DNA of 48,912 nucleotides from Pseudomonadota bacterium. Its GTDB lineage: Bacteria; Pseudomonadota; Alphaproteobacteria; Acetobacterales; Acetobacteraceae. Below the pieces are notes generated by a model. That model did no database searches, was not told the origin of the DNA, and was given only the letters and a program-made list of their open reading frames with translations. Positions 8,613 to 16,089 of the stretch are shown here, piece by piece; positions within the stretch are counted from its first letter, which is position 1, and the number at the start of each line of letters is the position of its first letter. The DNA lies in the NCBI GenBank assembly GCA_021846225.1, contig JAJZCG010000006.1, forward strand, positions 1 to 48,912. Reading direction: 5' to 3'. A program made the translations under genes and the position numbers.

Positions 8613-9117
8613 TTTCGCGCGCTGCCTGGCTTTTACACTGCGCTCCGAGGGGGGCTTCACCGATAATCGGGCCGACCCCGGCAACTGGACCGGCGGCCAG
8701 GTTGGTGCTGGCGAGCTGCGGGGGACGAATTTTGGTATCAGCGCGGCCGCTTATCCACAGCTCGACATCGCCAATCTGACCGCGGCGATGGCGGGGGAGA
8801 TCTACCGCAGGGATTACTGGGCGCCGTTGCAGGGCGATGCGCTGCCCCTGCCCGTGGCGCTTGCGGCCTTTGATGCCGCGGTGAACGCGGGGCTTCGCCG
8901 CTCGGTCCTCTGGCTGCAACAGGCCGCCGGTGTGCCGGCTGATGGCGTGCTGGGGGCGCAAACGCTGGCGGCCATAAAAGCAGCGAACGCCCTGGCACTG
9001 GCGCGTGAGGCGCTCACCCGCCGGATGGATTTTTACGCCAGCCTGCCCGGCTGGACGAGCTTCGGGCTTGGCTGGTCGCGGCGCGTGATCGCGCTGGCGG
9101 GCGAAATCTCAGTCTGA
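8605..9117 (+). CDS. GH108-type N-acetylmuramidase, phage endolysin
   Basis: The protein has 170 residues from ATG 8605, which overlaps the upstream stop. The N-terminal half has SEGGF (catalytic-type Glu15), DPGNWTGG (25-31) and GTNFGIS (40-46), matching the muramidase signature of glycoside hydrolase family 108. The C-terminal half (from about residue 78) has DAAVNAG...WLQQAAGVPADGVLGAQT, the peptidoglycan-binding domain that usually follows it. No signal peptide is visible, so export would rely on a holin. A good hairpin terminator follows 23 bases after the stop. Cleavage of the MurNAc-GlcNAc bond is the family reaction. Confidence 0.85.
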   Translation: MDNFARCLAFTLRSEGGFTDNRADPGNWTGGQVGAGELRGTNFGISAAAYPQLDIANLTAAMAGEIYRRDYWAPLQGDALPLPVALAAFDAAVNAGLRRSVLWLQQAAGVPADGVLGAQTLAAIKAANALALAREALTRRMDFYASLPGWTSFGLGWSRRVIALAGEISV

Positions 9118-9140
9118 AGAACGGCGTTTGCTCAACCCGT

Positions 9141-9162
9141 ACGGCGCGGATCGCCGTTTTTT
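9141..9162 (+). terminator. Intrinsic terminator after the endolysin gene
   Basis: ACGGCG (9141-9146), a five-base loop and CGCCGT (9152-9157) run into six T residues (9157-9162). An additional AACGGCG at 9120-9126 can pair with the same right arm, so two alternative stems are possible. The next ORF begins just beyond. Confidence 0.6.
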
Positions 9163-9174
9163 GTGGAGATGATG

Positions 9175-9492
9175 ATGAACGAAACAATCCTGGCGAAGAT
9201 CGAGGGTGACCTGAACATTGCCGCCCATATCGGGGCGGCCCTGGGCGGCCCGGTTGGCGCGATTGCCGATGCTGGTTTGCAGGCCGGCGAGGCTGTTGTG
9301 AACTCCGTGGTAGCCAGCGAGGCGGCGCATGCCACAGCACTTCAGGCCGCCACGGCGGCGGCGGCTTCGCTGGCCACCGCTGCTGCCCCCGTGGTCGCGG
9401 CGCTGCCCGCCGCCGATGCGGCAAAAGCCCAGGCTGGGCTCAGCCTGCTGCAGACCGTGCTGGCTGACCTCAAGTCGATTTTCTCGCTGTAA
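9175..9492 (+). CDS. Small alanine-rich phage protein of unknown function
   Basis: The protein has 105 residues from ATG 9175, six bases after GGAG (9165-9168); ATGs at 9169 and 9172 sit closer to the motif. It is about one-third Ala and probably all-helical: NETILAKIEGDLNIAAHIGA, a Gly/Ala stretch (GAALGGPVGAIADAGL), then long Ala-rich helices ending VLADLKSIFSL. It contains no clear membrane span. Placement directly after an endolysin and before the tail-island boundary suggests a phage gene of the lysis region. I do not recognise a defined function. Confidence 0.5.
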   Translation: MNETILAKIEGDLNIAAHIGAALGGPVGAIADAGLQAGEAVVNSVVASEAAHATALQAATAAAASLATAAAPVVAALPAADAAKAQAGLSLLQTVLADLKSIFSL

Positions 9493-9501
9493 TCAGGCGA
9501 T

Positions 9502-9530
9502 GGCCCGGAGCGATCCGGGCCTTCTCCCTC
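9502..9530. terminator. Hairpin between convergent phage gene and recX
   Basis: GGCCCGGA (9502-9509), GCGA loop, TCCGGGCC (9514-9521) gives an eight-pair GC-rich stem followed by TTCTCCCTC. It lies between the last + strand phage gene and the end of recX on the - strand. There is no long T run, so termination may be weak or factor-assisted. Confidence 0.45.
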
Positions 9531-9560
9531 AAGGCTCCCCGGCTGGCGTGCAAACGAAGG

Positions 9561-10103
9561 CTACGCATGCAGCTCTTTTATCAGCTCCTCGGCTTCCGCG
9601 CGGTCCAGCCGCAGGGCGCGGCGCGTCACTTCCTGGCTGAAGCCGCCGCGTGCCATCGCGGCCATGATCTTGTCCTCCGGCGCCTCGCCAAAAGGCCCCG
9701 CCCGCCGCCGCCGCAGATAAGCGCAGGCCGCCGCCAGCTCGCGCCGCGGATCTTCGGCCAATACCGGCCGGGCTACCCCTTTTGCCGCCAGATGCGCCAG
9801 CGCCGCCCGGCGGGATTTGCCCTGCCGGGTCAGCCGTTTGGCGCGCGCGGCGGCGAAGGCGGCGTCATTGAGCACGCCGGCCTCCCGCAGCCTGGCAATC
9901 ACCCCTGGAATCGCCGCCCTGGCACGCCGCACCTCGGCCGCCACCTCTTCGGCATCGGCATCCTCCCCCGCATACAGCCTGCCCCAGCGCTCCAGCTTGC
10001 GGGCCAGCACCTGCGCCAGCCCGGCCTCGGTCGCGGCAAAGCGCGCCAGATGGTTCAGCGCCGCTTCATATAACTTTGCCGCATCCGGGGGTTTGCTCGC
10101 CAT
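9561..10103 (-). CDS. recX: Regulatory protein RecX
   Basis: The protein has 180 residues from ATG 10103; the frame is open to 10184, but MASKPPDAAKLYEAALNHLA fits the family's start. RecX binds RecA filaments and modulates recombinase activity. Visible family features are the repeated three-helix units: YEAALNHLARFAATEAGLAQVL near the start, then VIARLREAGVLNDAAFAAARA and GKSRRAALAHLAAKGVA, and EEDKIMAAMARGGF-like sequence near the end. It stands alone here, not next to recA. It ends 68 bases from the last phage gene and reads towards it. Confidence 0.85.
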   Translation of the reverse strand: MASKPPDAAKLYEAALNHLARFAATEAGLAQVLARKLERWGRLYAGEDADAEEVAAEVRRARAAIPGVIARLREAGVLNDAAFAAARAKRLTRQGKSRRAALAHLAAKGVARPVLAEDPRRELAAACAYLRRRRAGPFGEAPEDKIMAAMARGGFSQEVTRRALRLDRAEAEELIKELHA

Positions 10104-10165
10104 GTCCCTGAGTTTTGCGCCAATACCGTGGCCTGACAAGCGGGGCGGCGCTGCCTTTTCCACCC

Positions 10166-10194
10166 TTGTCACACTCCCGCGCACCCTCTATAGG
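10166..10194 (+). promoter_or_regulatory. Sigma70-type promoter for rpmI-rplT
   Basis: TTGTCA (10166-10171), 17 bases, TATAGG (10189-10194). Both hexamers are near consensus and the spacing is optimal. Transcription would start near 10200, giving a leader of about 105 bases before rpmI. No other promoter of this quality stands out nearby. Confidence 0.5.
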
Positions 10195-10256
10195 CCGCGC
10201 TTCACCGTAAAACGTGATGCGCGCGCGCTTGGGCCATAGGCATGCCCGGCCGCCGC

Positions 10257-10287
10257 CCCGATGTTCGGGAGCCCTGCTCACCCAGGG
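10257..10287 (+). promoter_or_regulatory. Two small hairpins in the rpmI-rplT leader
   Basis: CCCGA-TGT-TCGGG (10257-10269) and CCCTG-CTCACC-CAGGG (10272-10287) stack back to back, ten bases before the AGGAG of rpmI. Leaders of rpmI-rplT operons are often bound by protein L20 for autogenous control. These hairpins are candidates for that, but I have no direct match to a known L20 leader fold. Confidence 0.35.
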
Positions 10288-10307
10288 ATATGCGATAGGA
10301 GACCAAA

Positions 10308-10511
10308 ATGCCGAAGTTAAAGACCAAGTCATCGGTCAAAAAGCGTTTCAAGATCACCGCCACCGGCAAGGTTCTCGCCGGCCCGGGCAAGAAGCGCCAT
10401 AACCTGATGGCCCGCAGCCAGAAATCCAAACGTTCCAACCGTGGCAGCCAGACCCTCACCCACGCTGACGGCATCACCGTCAAGCAGTGGGCGCCGTACG
10501 GCATCGCATAA
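10308..10511 (+). CDS. rpmI: 50S ribosomal protein L35
   Basis: The protein has 67 residues, full family length, with AGGAG six bases before ATG. It is highly basic, with the family signature [15 protein letters not shown], then [15 protein letters not shown] and the conserved C-terminal basic segment. It is a large-subunit protein. rplT follows after 15 bases, the standard pairing. infC, usually just upstream, is not between recX and this gene. Confidence 0.97.
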   Translation: MPKLKTKSSVKKRFKITATGKVLAGPGKKRHNLMARSQKSKRSNRGSQTLTHADGITVKQWAPYGIA

Positions 10512-10526
10512 GGGAGAGGCAGAAAC

Positions 10527-10889
10527 ATGGCACGTGTAAAACGGGGCGTTACCACCCACGCCCGTCACAAAAAAGTTCTTGAGCAGTCGAAGGGCTTTGT
10601 CGGCCGCTCGTCCACCAACTACCGCATCGCGCTGGAACGCCTGGAGAAGGCGCTGCGCTATGCCTATCGTGACCGCCGGGTCAAAAAGCGCGAGTTCCGC
10701 TCGCTCTGGATCCAGCGCATCAACGCCGCCGTGCGCGAGCATGGCCTGACCTACAGCCAGTTCATCTTCGGCCTCAAGCAGGCTGGTTTGGAGCTGGACC
10801 GTAAGGTTCTGGCCGCCATCGCGTTTGACGATGCCGCCGCTTTCGCGGAAATCGTCCAGGCCGTTAAGGCCGTCGGCGCCGCGGAATAA
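10527..10889 (+). CDS. rplT: 50S ribosomal protein L20
   Basis: The protein has 120 residues, normal length. It begins [18 protein letters not shown] and contains [15 protein letters not shown] and [16 protein letters not shown], all characteristic of L20. It binds 23S rRNA early in 50S assembly and in many bacteria represses its own operon. It is co-transcribed with rpmI. pheS, the usual next gene, is replaced by an EcsC-family gene. Confidence 0.97.
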   Translation: MARVKRGVTTHARHKKVLEQSKGFVGRSSTNYRIALERLEKALRYAYRDRRVKKREFRSLWIQRINAAVREHGLTYSQFIFGLKQAGLELDRKVLAAIAFDDAAAFAEIVQAVKAVGAAE

Positions 10890-10910
10890 TCTTCCGCTCT
10901 TGCCTCATAT

Positions 10911-10936
10911 CCGGCTGGAGCACATGTTCCAGCCGG
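10911..10936 (+). promoter_or_regulatory. Perfect nine-pair hairpin over the start of the EcsC gene
   Basis: CCGGCTGGA (10911-10919), an eight-base loop and TCCAGCCGG (10928-10936). The likely start ATG (10924-10926) lies in the loop, and the GGAG of its ribosome-binding site is partly inside the stem. No T run follows, so a translational switch or a processing site is as likely as a terminator for rplT. Confidence 0.45.
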
Positions 10937-11826
10937 ACATGAAAAATCTACCCCCCCTTCCGGACTCCCTGGCGGACACCACCGCCTTCCTCACCTCGCA
11001 CGAACGTGAAGAGCTTTGGCGCGCCGCCATCATCATGGCGGACTCGCGCGGCCTCCTCATGCGGGTCACCTCCCTGTTCGGCCGCCGTATCGAGGGTTTG
11101 CGCGCCCGCCTCGCCAAAGCCGGCGGCCATTTTGGCGGCGAAGCCTGGGGGGATATCACGCAGCGCGCGCAGGATAGCGTCGAGGAAACGCTCTGGCGCA
11201 GCTACAACCTCGCCACATTCGGGCTGACCAGCACAGCCCGGCCGCACCGCCCCCATGGCAACCGCGCCCACCGCCTGGCCACAGCCGCCTCTGGCGCGGC
11301 CTCCGGCTTCATCGGCCTGCCCGGCGTGTTGTTTGACATTCCCTTCACCACCGCCGCCATCCTGCGCTCCATCGCCCAGGTTGCCCGGGATGCGGGCGAA
11401 GACCTCGCCACCGAGGACACCCGCCGCGCCTGCCTGGAGGTTCTGGCTTTTGGCGGCCCTGGCGCCGCCGATGACGAGTCGGAAACCGGCTACTGGGCCG
11501 CCCGCCTCGGCCTCAGCCATTTATCCCTCAACCTGTTGATAAAATCCGCCGCCGGCCGTTTTGGCGTGGTGTTGTCGGAGAAGCTGCTGGCCCAGGCGGT
11601 GCCTGTCGCGGGCGCCATCACGGGTAGCGCCCTCAACTACGGCTTCACCCGCTATTACCAGAACATGGCGCAGGTGCGGTTTTGCCTGCGCGCGCTGGAC
11701 CGCCGTACCGGCGATCCCGCCGCCGTTCAGCAAGCCTTCACCGCCATGCTGCGCGAAGCGCGGGCCCGCCACCGTATCACCCGCCGGGCCAGCCCAGCGC
11801 CTGATGCGGTTTTTTTGCCGCGCTAA
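10924..11826 (+). CDS. EcsC family protein
   Basis: The protein has 300 residues from ATG 10924 (an in-frame ATG at 10939 is the alternative; a frame extension to 10825 lies inside rplT and is unlikely). EcsC-type features include the helical N-terminus (FLTSHEREELWRAAIIMADS) and a Gly/Ala-rich hydrophobic centre (ATAASGAASGFIGLPGVLFDIPFTTAAILRSIAQVARDAGEDL). The C-terminal part has VPVAGAITGSALNYGFTRYY, a membrane-associating hairpin. The family's molecular role is poorly defined; it is named after the Bacillus ecs locus. The stop overlaps that of the convergent reductase gene by three bases. Confidence 0.8.
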   Translation: MFQPDMKNLPPLPDSLADTTAFLTSHEREELWRAAIIMADSRGLLMRVTSLFGRRIEGLRARLAKAGGHFGGEAWGDITQRAQDSVEETLWRSYNLATFGLTSTARPHRPHGNRAHRLATAASGAASGFIGLPGVLFDIPFTTAAILRSIAQVARDAGEDLATEDTRRACLEVLAFGGPGAADDESETGYWAARLGLSHLSLNLLIKSAAGRFGVVLSEKLLAQAVPVAGAITGSALNYGFTRYYQNMAQVRFCLRALDRRTGDPAAVQQAFTAMLREARARHRITRRASPAPDAVFLPR

Positions 11827-13073
11827 ACTTTTGCCGCGAGCAGTGACTTCATCTCAACCGCCGGGTCAGCCAGCGCCGCCGGGTCCACAATGGTCTTTTC
11901 CGTAACCAGCCGTTTCGCGGCGTTGAATTCGGCGATTGAATTCACGCAATCCGCCGCGATCATCCGCCCGTCCTTCAGATAGAAGGCGACGAACCCTTCC
12001 GGCGTGCGCGCCGGGCGGATCACCACCCGGTCATGCCCATGGCTCAATCCCACTGACTGCAGCTTCAGATTATACTGGTCCGACCAGAACCACGGCACCG
12101 CCGCATAGGCTTTCGGCTGGCCGTTGAGCACCGAGGCCGCGACGCGCGCCTGTTCCACCGCGTTGGGAACCGATTCAAGGCGCACGCGCTGGCCGTCCAG
12201 GAACGGCAGCGGATGCTCCGTGCAGTCGCCGATGGCCAGAATATCCGGGTCCGAGGTCTGGGTGAATTCGTCCACCACAATGCCGTTGCCCATCGCCAGC
12301 CCGGCATCGCGCGCGAGTTCGGCATTCGGCACCAGCCCGACCGCCACCAGCACCAGATCGGCGGGCAGCACCGTGCCATCCGCGCAGCGCACCGCGCCGG
12401 CATGGCCGGGTTTGGCGGGGGAGGGGTCGAACCCCTCAACCCCGGTGGAGAGGCGCAGCTTCACCCCGGCGGCGCGGTGCGCGGCCTCGTAGAAGGCCGA
12501 AAGCTCCGGCCCGGCCACGCGCGCCAGCACGCGCGGCGCGAATTCCACGATTTCCACGTCCAGCCCGTGCTTCACCGCAACCGCCGCCACTTCCAGCCCG
12601 ATATAACCGCCGCCAACAATCACGAGCCGCGCCCCGGCGGCAAACCCCGGCCGCAGCGCGTCCACATCGGCGATGGTGCGTATGTAATGCACCCCCTGCA
12701 GCTCGGAGCCCGGAATGGTGAGCTGGCGCGGCCGCCCGCCGGTGGCGAGCACCAGTTTGCCGTAGCCAAACGCTTCGCCATTGCCCAGGCGCAGGCTGTG
12801 CGCCGTGCGGTCGATTGATTCCACCACGGTGGAGGGGTGCCATTCGATCCCGGCCTTGGTGTAGTTCTCGGGCGAGCGGATCAGCAGTTGTTCCACTGTC
12901 ATTTCGCCCGCGAGAAAAGCCTTGGAGAGCGGCGGGCGCTGATAGGGCAGGTAGGGCTCGGCGCCGAGCAGCGCGATGGTGCCGCCAAAGCCGCCTTGGC
13001 GCAGGCGGGCGGAAATTTCGCCGCCGGCATGGCTGGCGCCGACGATAACGACATCTGCGTGTCTATCACTCAT
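11823..13073 (-). CDS. FAD-dependent ferredoxin/rubredoxin-type reductase
   Basis: The protein has 416 residues, full length for the ThcD/rhodocoxin reductase group. Visible motifs are the N-terminal FAD site VVIVGASHAGGE (8-19), PYQRPPLSK (43-51), ATGGRPR (110-116), the NAD(P)H site LVIVGGGYIGLE (150-161) and the second FAD motif DILAIGDC near residue 280. These enzymes pass electrons from NAD(P)H to a small iron-sulfur partner, often serving a P450 or oxygenase. No such partner gene is adjacent. GGAGG lies 12 bases before ATG, a little far. It is cytosolic, with no signal peptide. The exact redox partner is unknown. Confidence 0.85.
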   Translation of the reverse strand: MSDRHADVVIVGASHAGGEISARLRQGGFGGTIALLGAEPYLPYQRPPLSKAFLAGEMTVEQLLIRSPENYTKAGIEWHPSTVVESIDRTAHSLRLGNGEAFGYGKLVLATGGRPRQLTIPGSELQGVHYIRTIADVDALRPGFAAGARLVIVGGGYIGLEVAAVAVKHGLDVEIVEFAPRVLARVAGPELSAFYEAAHRAAGVKLRLSTGVEGFDPSPAKPGHAGAVRCADGTVLPADLVLVAVGLVPNAELARDAGLAMGNGIVVDEFTQTSDPDILAIGDCTEHPLPFLDGQRVRLESVPNAVEQARVAASVLNGQPKAYAAVPWFWSDQYNLKLQSVGLSHGHDRVVIRPARTPEGFVAFYLKDGRMIAADCVNSIAEFNAAKRLVTEKTIVDPAALADPAVEMKSLLAAKV

Positions 13074-13227
13074 GGTAGAATGTTACCTCCGGTTTTTCCG
13101 TTCCGTAACTGCTGCCGGGCCGTAAAACAAGGCAGCGTGCGGGCTTTCACGATTCATGCCCCGGGGCCATATCATATCCGGGCAACGCGGCCCTCTCCGC
13201 CGCATCCCGGTTCATGGAGTGAAAGCA

Positions 13228-13851
13228 TTGAAACTGGTACAATCCGTCAAGGCGTTCGTGCAAGCCGCGGGCCTTGTGTTTGGCCTGCGCGGGGGCACGG
13301 AAGAACCGGCCTATCGAACCATCGCCACCCTGGGCGAGGTGCAGATCCGCCGCTATGCCCCGCGCCTCGCCGCCAGCGTGAGCGTTGAGGGCGATGAAAT
13401 CGCGGCCCGTTCGGCGGGCTTTCGCCTCCTTGCCGGGTATATCTTCGGCGCCAACACCGCCAGCACGCCGATCAGCATGACCGCCCCGGTCGCCCAGGCG
13501 TCCGCCGCCATCGCGATGACCGCGCCCGTGGCCCAGGCCCAAACCGCCGATGGCACCTGGGTTGTCAGTTTCTTCATGCCCTCGGGCTACACGCTGGCAA
13601 CATTGCCCCGCCCGCTGGACCCGCAAGTCCATCTGCATGCGGTGGCTGAGACCACCGAGGCCGTTTACCGCTTCTCCGGCCTGCCCAAAGCGGCGGCGGT
13701 TGCCCGTGCGCGCGCCATTCTGGCCCGGCAGCTGGCCGGTTCCGCCTGGGTGGCGGCCGGCGAGCCGGTGGCCCAGTTTTACAACCCGCCATGGACCCTC
13801 CCCTGGCTGCGCCGCAACGAGGTCACCGTCGCGGTAACGCCGAAACCCTGA
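13228..13851 (+). CDS. SOUL family haem-binding protein
   Basis: The protein has 207 residues from TTG 13228, eight bases after GGAG; GTG 13219 and upstream codons are also in frame. A hydrophobic N-terminal stretch (LVQSVKAFVQAAGLVFGL) may be a membrane anchor or signal. The SOUL core shows VQIRRYAPRLAASVSVEG, FRLLAGYIFGAN, the repeated ISMTAPV and IAMTAPV segments and VSFFMPSGYTLATLP. It ends in VAQFYNPPWTLPWLRRNEV. Family members bind haem or related tetrapyrroles; the cellular role here is unknown. The doubled xxMTAPVAQA motif is a small internal duplication. A strong terminator follows the stop directly. Confidence 0.88.
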   Translation: MKLVQSVKAFVQAAGLVFGLRGGTEEPAYRTIATLGEVQIRRYAPRLAASVSVEGDEIAARSAGFRLLAGYIFGANTASTPISMTAPVAQASAAIAMTAPVAQAQTADGTWVVSFFMPSGYTLATLPRPLDPQVHLHAVAETTEAVYRFSGLPKAAAVARARAILARQLAGSAWVAAGEPVAQFYNPPWTLPWLRRNEVTVAVTPKP

Positions 13852-13894
13852 GCAAGCCTGATCGCTTTAAGTGCGATCAGGCTTGCCATTTTCT
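13852..13894. terminator. Strong bidirectional terminator
   Basis: GCAAGCCTGATCGC (13852-13865), a seven-base loop and GCGATCAGGCTTGC (13873-13886) form a perfect 14-pair stem followed by CATTTTCT. It sits right after the SOUL gene stop and before the end of flhB on the other strand, so it can serve both convergent units. Confidence 0.85.
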
Positions 13895-13950
13895 GAGGGC
13901 GATTCACGTTTTCGGCTCGCTTGGTTGAGCGAACCTCAAACGATCGCACT

Positions 13951-15060
13951 CTAGCGCCCGCGCGGCACCTCTATCTCTTCCTCCCGCGCCTTTGGCGGCA
14001 CCGGCCGCTGCCCGCCCTGCGCCCGCCAGCGCTGCATCTTCCATACATAGGCCAGCACCTCGGCGGTGGCCCGGTAGAGCGCCACCGGCACCGGCTCGCC
14101 CGGCTCCACATGGCGATACACCGCGCGCGCCAGCGGCGGCGCCTCCACCACCGGAATCCCCAACCCCCGCCCCCGGCTGACAATTTCCGCCGCCAACAGC
14201 CCCACGCCCTTGGCCAGCAACAGCGGTGCGCGGTCCACCCCCCGGCGGTAGCGTATGGCCACCGCATAATGTGTCGGGTTCACCACAATCACCGAGGCTT
14301 CCGGGATTTTCTGCATCTGCCTGGCCCGCGCCAGCTTGCGCGCCAGCATCCTCTGCCGCCCGCGCACCTCAGGGTTGCCCGCCGAGTCCTTCATCTCCTC
14401 GCGCATTTCATTGTCCGACATCCGCAGCTTCTGCCGGTGCAGCCAATATTGCAGCCCCATATCCCCCGCCGCCAACACGGTGATCACGGCGCAGATCGCC
14501 ATGATCACCTGCAGGCAGAGCGCCACCACCGGCCCTGCGCTGGGATGCGGGCTGGCCGCCAGCGCCGCCAGCGCCGGTTCGCGCGCCACGATCATCTGTG
14601 TGCCCACCCCGCCGATGACGATGAACTTCAACAACGCCTTGAAGGTCTCGCTCGTGCCCGATTTGGAGAACAACTGTCCCAACCCGTGCGCCGGCATCAG
14701 CTTGGAGAGATCGGGCCTGAGCAGGCCCAGGCTGAACACCCAGCCGCCGGAAAACACGCTGGCCACCACGGCCACCCCCGCGATCAGCACCAGCAGCGGC
14801 CCGATCTGCGCCCCCATCGTCAGGCTCCAGCCCGCCGCCGCTTGTGGCCGCGCCGTTCCCGCCGCGGCCAGCCAGGCCGCCACATCCCCCTGCAACCGCG
14901 CGCCGATCCCGGCCGCCGCCCCCAGCGCCAGCATGGTCACAATCACCACAACAGCCGCTTTCGGCAAATCCGCCGAGCGGGCGACATCCCCGCGCTCCGC
15001 CGCCTGTTGCAGCCGCCGCTCGGTGGGGCCGTGCTGCTTTTCGCCGCTGCCCTCAGCCAT
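13951..15060 (-). CDS. flhB: Flagellar export switch protein FlhB
   Basis: The protein has 369 residues. N-terminal GEKQHGPTERRLQQAAERGD leads into four membrane segments (about 34-54, 85-107, 143-160, 178-198). The cytosolic domain carries the autocleavage motif NPTH at 261-264, preceded by PEASVIVV and followed by YAVAIRYRRG. Cleavage at N-P switches export from hook to filament substrates. The C-terminal tail is longer and more charged than minimal FlhB. It is the last gene of the leftward flagellar operon; its start overlaps the fliR stop by eight bases. This is a complete gene. Confidence 0.97.
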   Translation of the reverse strand: MAEGSGEKQHGPTERRLQQAAERGDVARSADLPKAAVVVIVTMLALGAAAGIGARLQGDVAAWLAAAGTARPQAAAGWSLTMGAQIGPLLVLIAGVAVVASVFSGGWVFSLGLLRPDLSKLMPAHGLGQLFSKSGTSETFKALLKFIVIGGVGTQMIVAREPALAALAASPHPSAGPVVALCLQVIMAICAVITVLAAGDMGLQYWLHRQKLRMSDNEMREEMKDSAGNPEVRGRQRMLARKLARARQMQKIPEASVIVVNPTHYAVAIRYRRGVDRAPLLLAKGVGLLAAEIVSRGRGLGIPVVEAPPLARAVYRHVEPGEPVPVALYRATAEVLAYVWKMQRWRAQGGQRPVPPKAREEEIEVPRGR

Positions 15061-15823
15061 GGCGGCCGAGCATACCGTTCAACGCGCCGGTGGCCACCCC
15101 CATCAGCTGTTCCAGGTCATGGCCGAGATAAAACACCGACCCCGACAGTACCCACAGCCCCGCCAATATGAGCAGCGGAAAGCCAATGGTCAGCAGATTC
15201 ATCTGCGGCGCGAACACCGAGGTCAGCCCCACAGTCAGGTTCACACATAAGGATACGGCCAGCACCGGCATCGCCAGGACCACCGCGGAGCTCAAAAGTG
15301 TGCCCCCCAACGCCGCCAGCGCGCTCAAACTGCCGATGCCGCCAACCCCCACGCCATGCTCAAATGAATGCGCCACCGCCGCAAACAGCCAAAGCGGCCC
15401 GCCCACCGCCATATACCCCAGCATCCCGGCCCAGAGCATGATATCATAGAGAACCGGCGTCATCCCCGGGGACGCCCGGAACTGCAGCTCCGCGAAACTC
15501 AGCCCCATTGCCAGCCCGGCAATCTCGCCCGCGCCCGCCACGGCGGAAATCACGATCTGCATGACCATGCCGAGCATGGCGCCAAAGGCGATCTGGATAA
15601 GCCCGGTATAAATCGCGCTCAGCGGATCGCCAGGGAAGGGGGGCAACCCCGGCAGCCAAAGCGCCAGCGCCGCCGCCAGCGCCGCCGCCAGTGCCGCCTT
15701 CACCATGCCGGGGATCAGCGGCGAGCCATAAACCGGCGCGGTGAGCAGCAGCCCGGTTATCCGCAGAAAGGGCCACAAAAAATGGCCCAGCCACAGCATC
15801 ACCTGCGCTTCGTTCAGGACCAT
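15053..15823 (-). CDS. fliR: Flagellar export gate protein FliR
   Basis: The protein has 256 residues from ATG 15823 (a longer open frame runs upstream through fliQ and is not used). It is a hydrophobic protein with about six spans: LGHFLWPFLRITGLLLTAPVYG at the start, GLSFAELQFRASPGMTPVLY in the middle, and VFAPQMNLLTIGFPLLI near the end, all typical of FliR. It joins the FliP/FliQ ring that forms the secretion gate. The start overlaps the fliQ stop by ten bases, implying coupled translation. Confidence 0.95.
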   Translation of the reverse strand: MVLNEAQVMLWLGHFLWPFLRITGLLLTAPVYGSPLIPGMVKAALAAALAAALALWLPGLPPFPGDPLSAIYTGLIQIAFGAMLGMVMQIVISAVAGAGEIAGLAMGLSFAELQFRASPGMTPVLYDIMLWAGMLGYMAVGGPLWLFAAVAHSFEHGVGVGGIGSLSALAALGGTLLSSAVVLAMPVLAVSLCVNLTVGLTSVFAPQMNLLTIGFPLLILAGLWVLSGSVFYLGHDLEQLMGVATGALNGMLGRHG

Positions 15824-16089
15824 GTCTGATGCACCAGCCCCGGTGCGTGGGAGATGAGCGTCACGGCAAAATGCTCGAACACGCCCAAGGCGCCAAATCC
15901 ACCAAACAGCCCGATCGCGATCATCGCGAATATTTTTGGCAACAGGCTGAAGGTCGTATCCTCGATCTGGAACGCCGACTGAAAAATCGCCGTCACCAGA
16001 CCAATCGCCAGCAACACCATGACAATCGGCGTTACCGCATCCAGCTCCGCCGCCAGCGCCAGATGCAGCAGCTGCAGATAAAGCGGCAT
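15814..16089 (-). CDS. fliQ: Flagellar export gate protein FliQ, first copy
   Basis: The protein has 91 residues with two membrane helices (about 21-40 and 52-72). The connecting segment AIFQSAFQIEDTTFSLLPKI matches the FliQ signature (Q-A-x-Q-I-x-(D/E)-x-T-x-x-(F/L)-x-P-K). The start shares a base with the fliP stop (TGATG). It stands in the usual fliP-fliQ-fliR order. A second, clearly different FliQ-type gene is present at 33602-33865; this copy has a longer C-terminal tail (SHAPGLVHQTWS). Confidence 0.92.
   Translation of the reverse strand: MPLYLQLLHLALAAELDAVTPIVMVLLAIGLVTAIFQSAFQIEDTTFSLLPKIFAMIAIGLFGGFGALGVFEHFAVTLISHAPGLVHQTWS

Noticed and set aside
9490-9620. tRNA or attachment site at the island edge
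   Set aside because: No cloverleaf and no direct repeat was seen; only a GC-rich hairpin is present.
13921-15171. 416-codon open frame on the + strand
   Set aside because: It is opposite flhB and consists largely of His/Arg/Pro-rich low-complexity sequence; the - strand reading is unmistakable FlhB.
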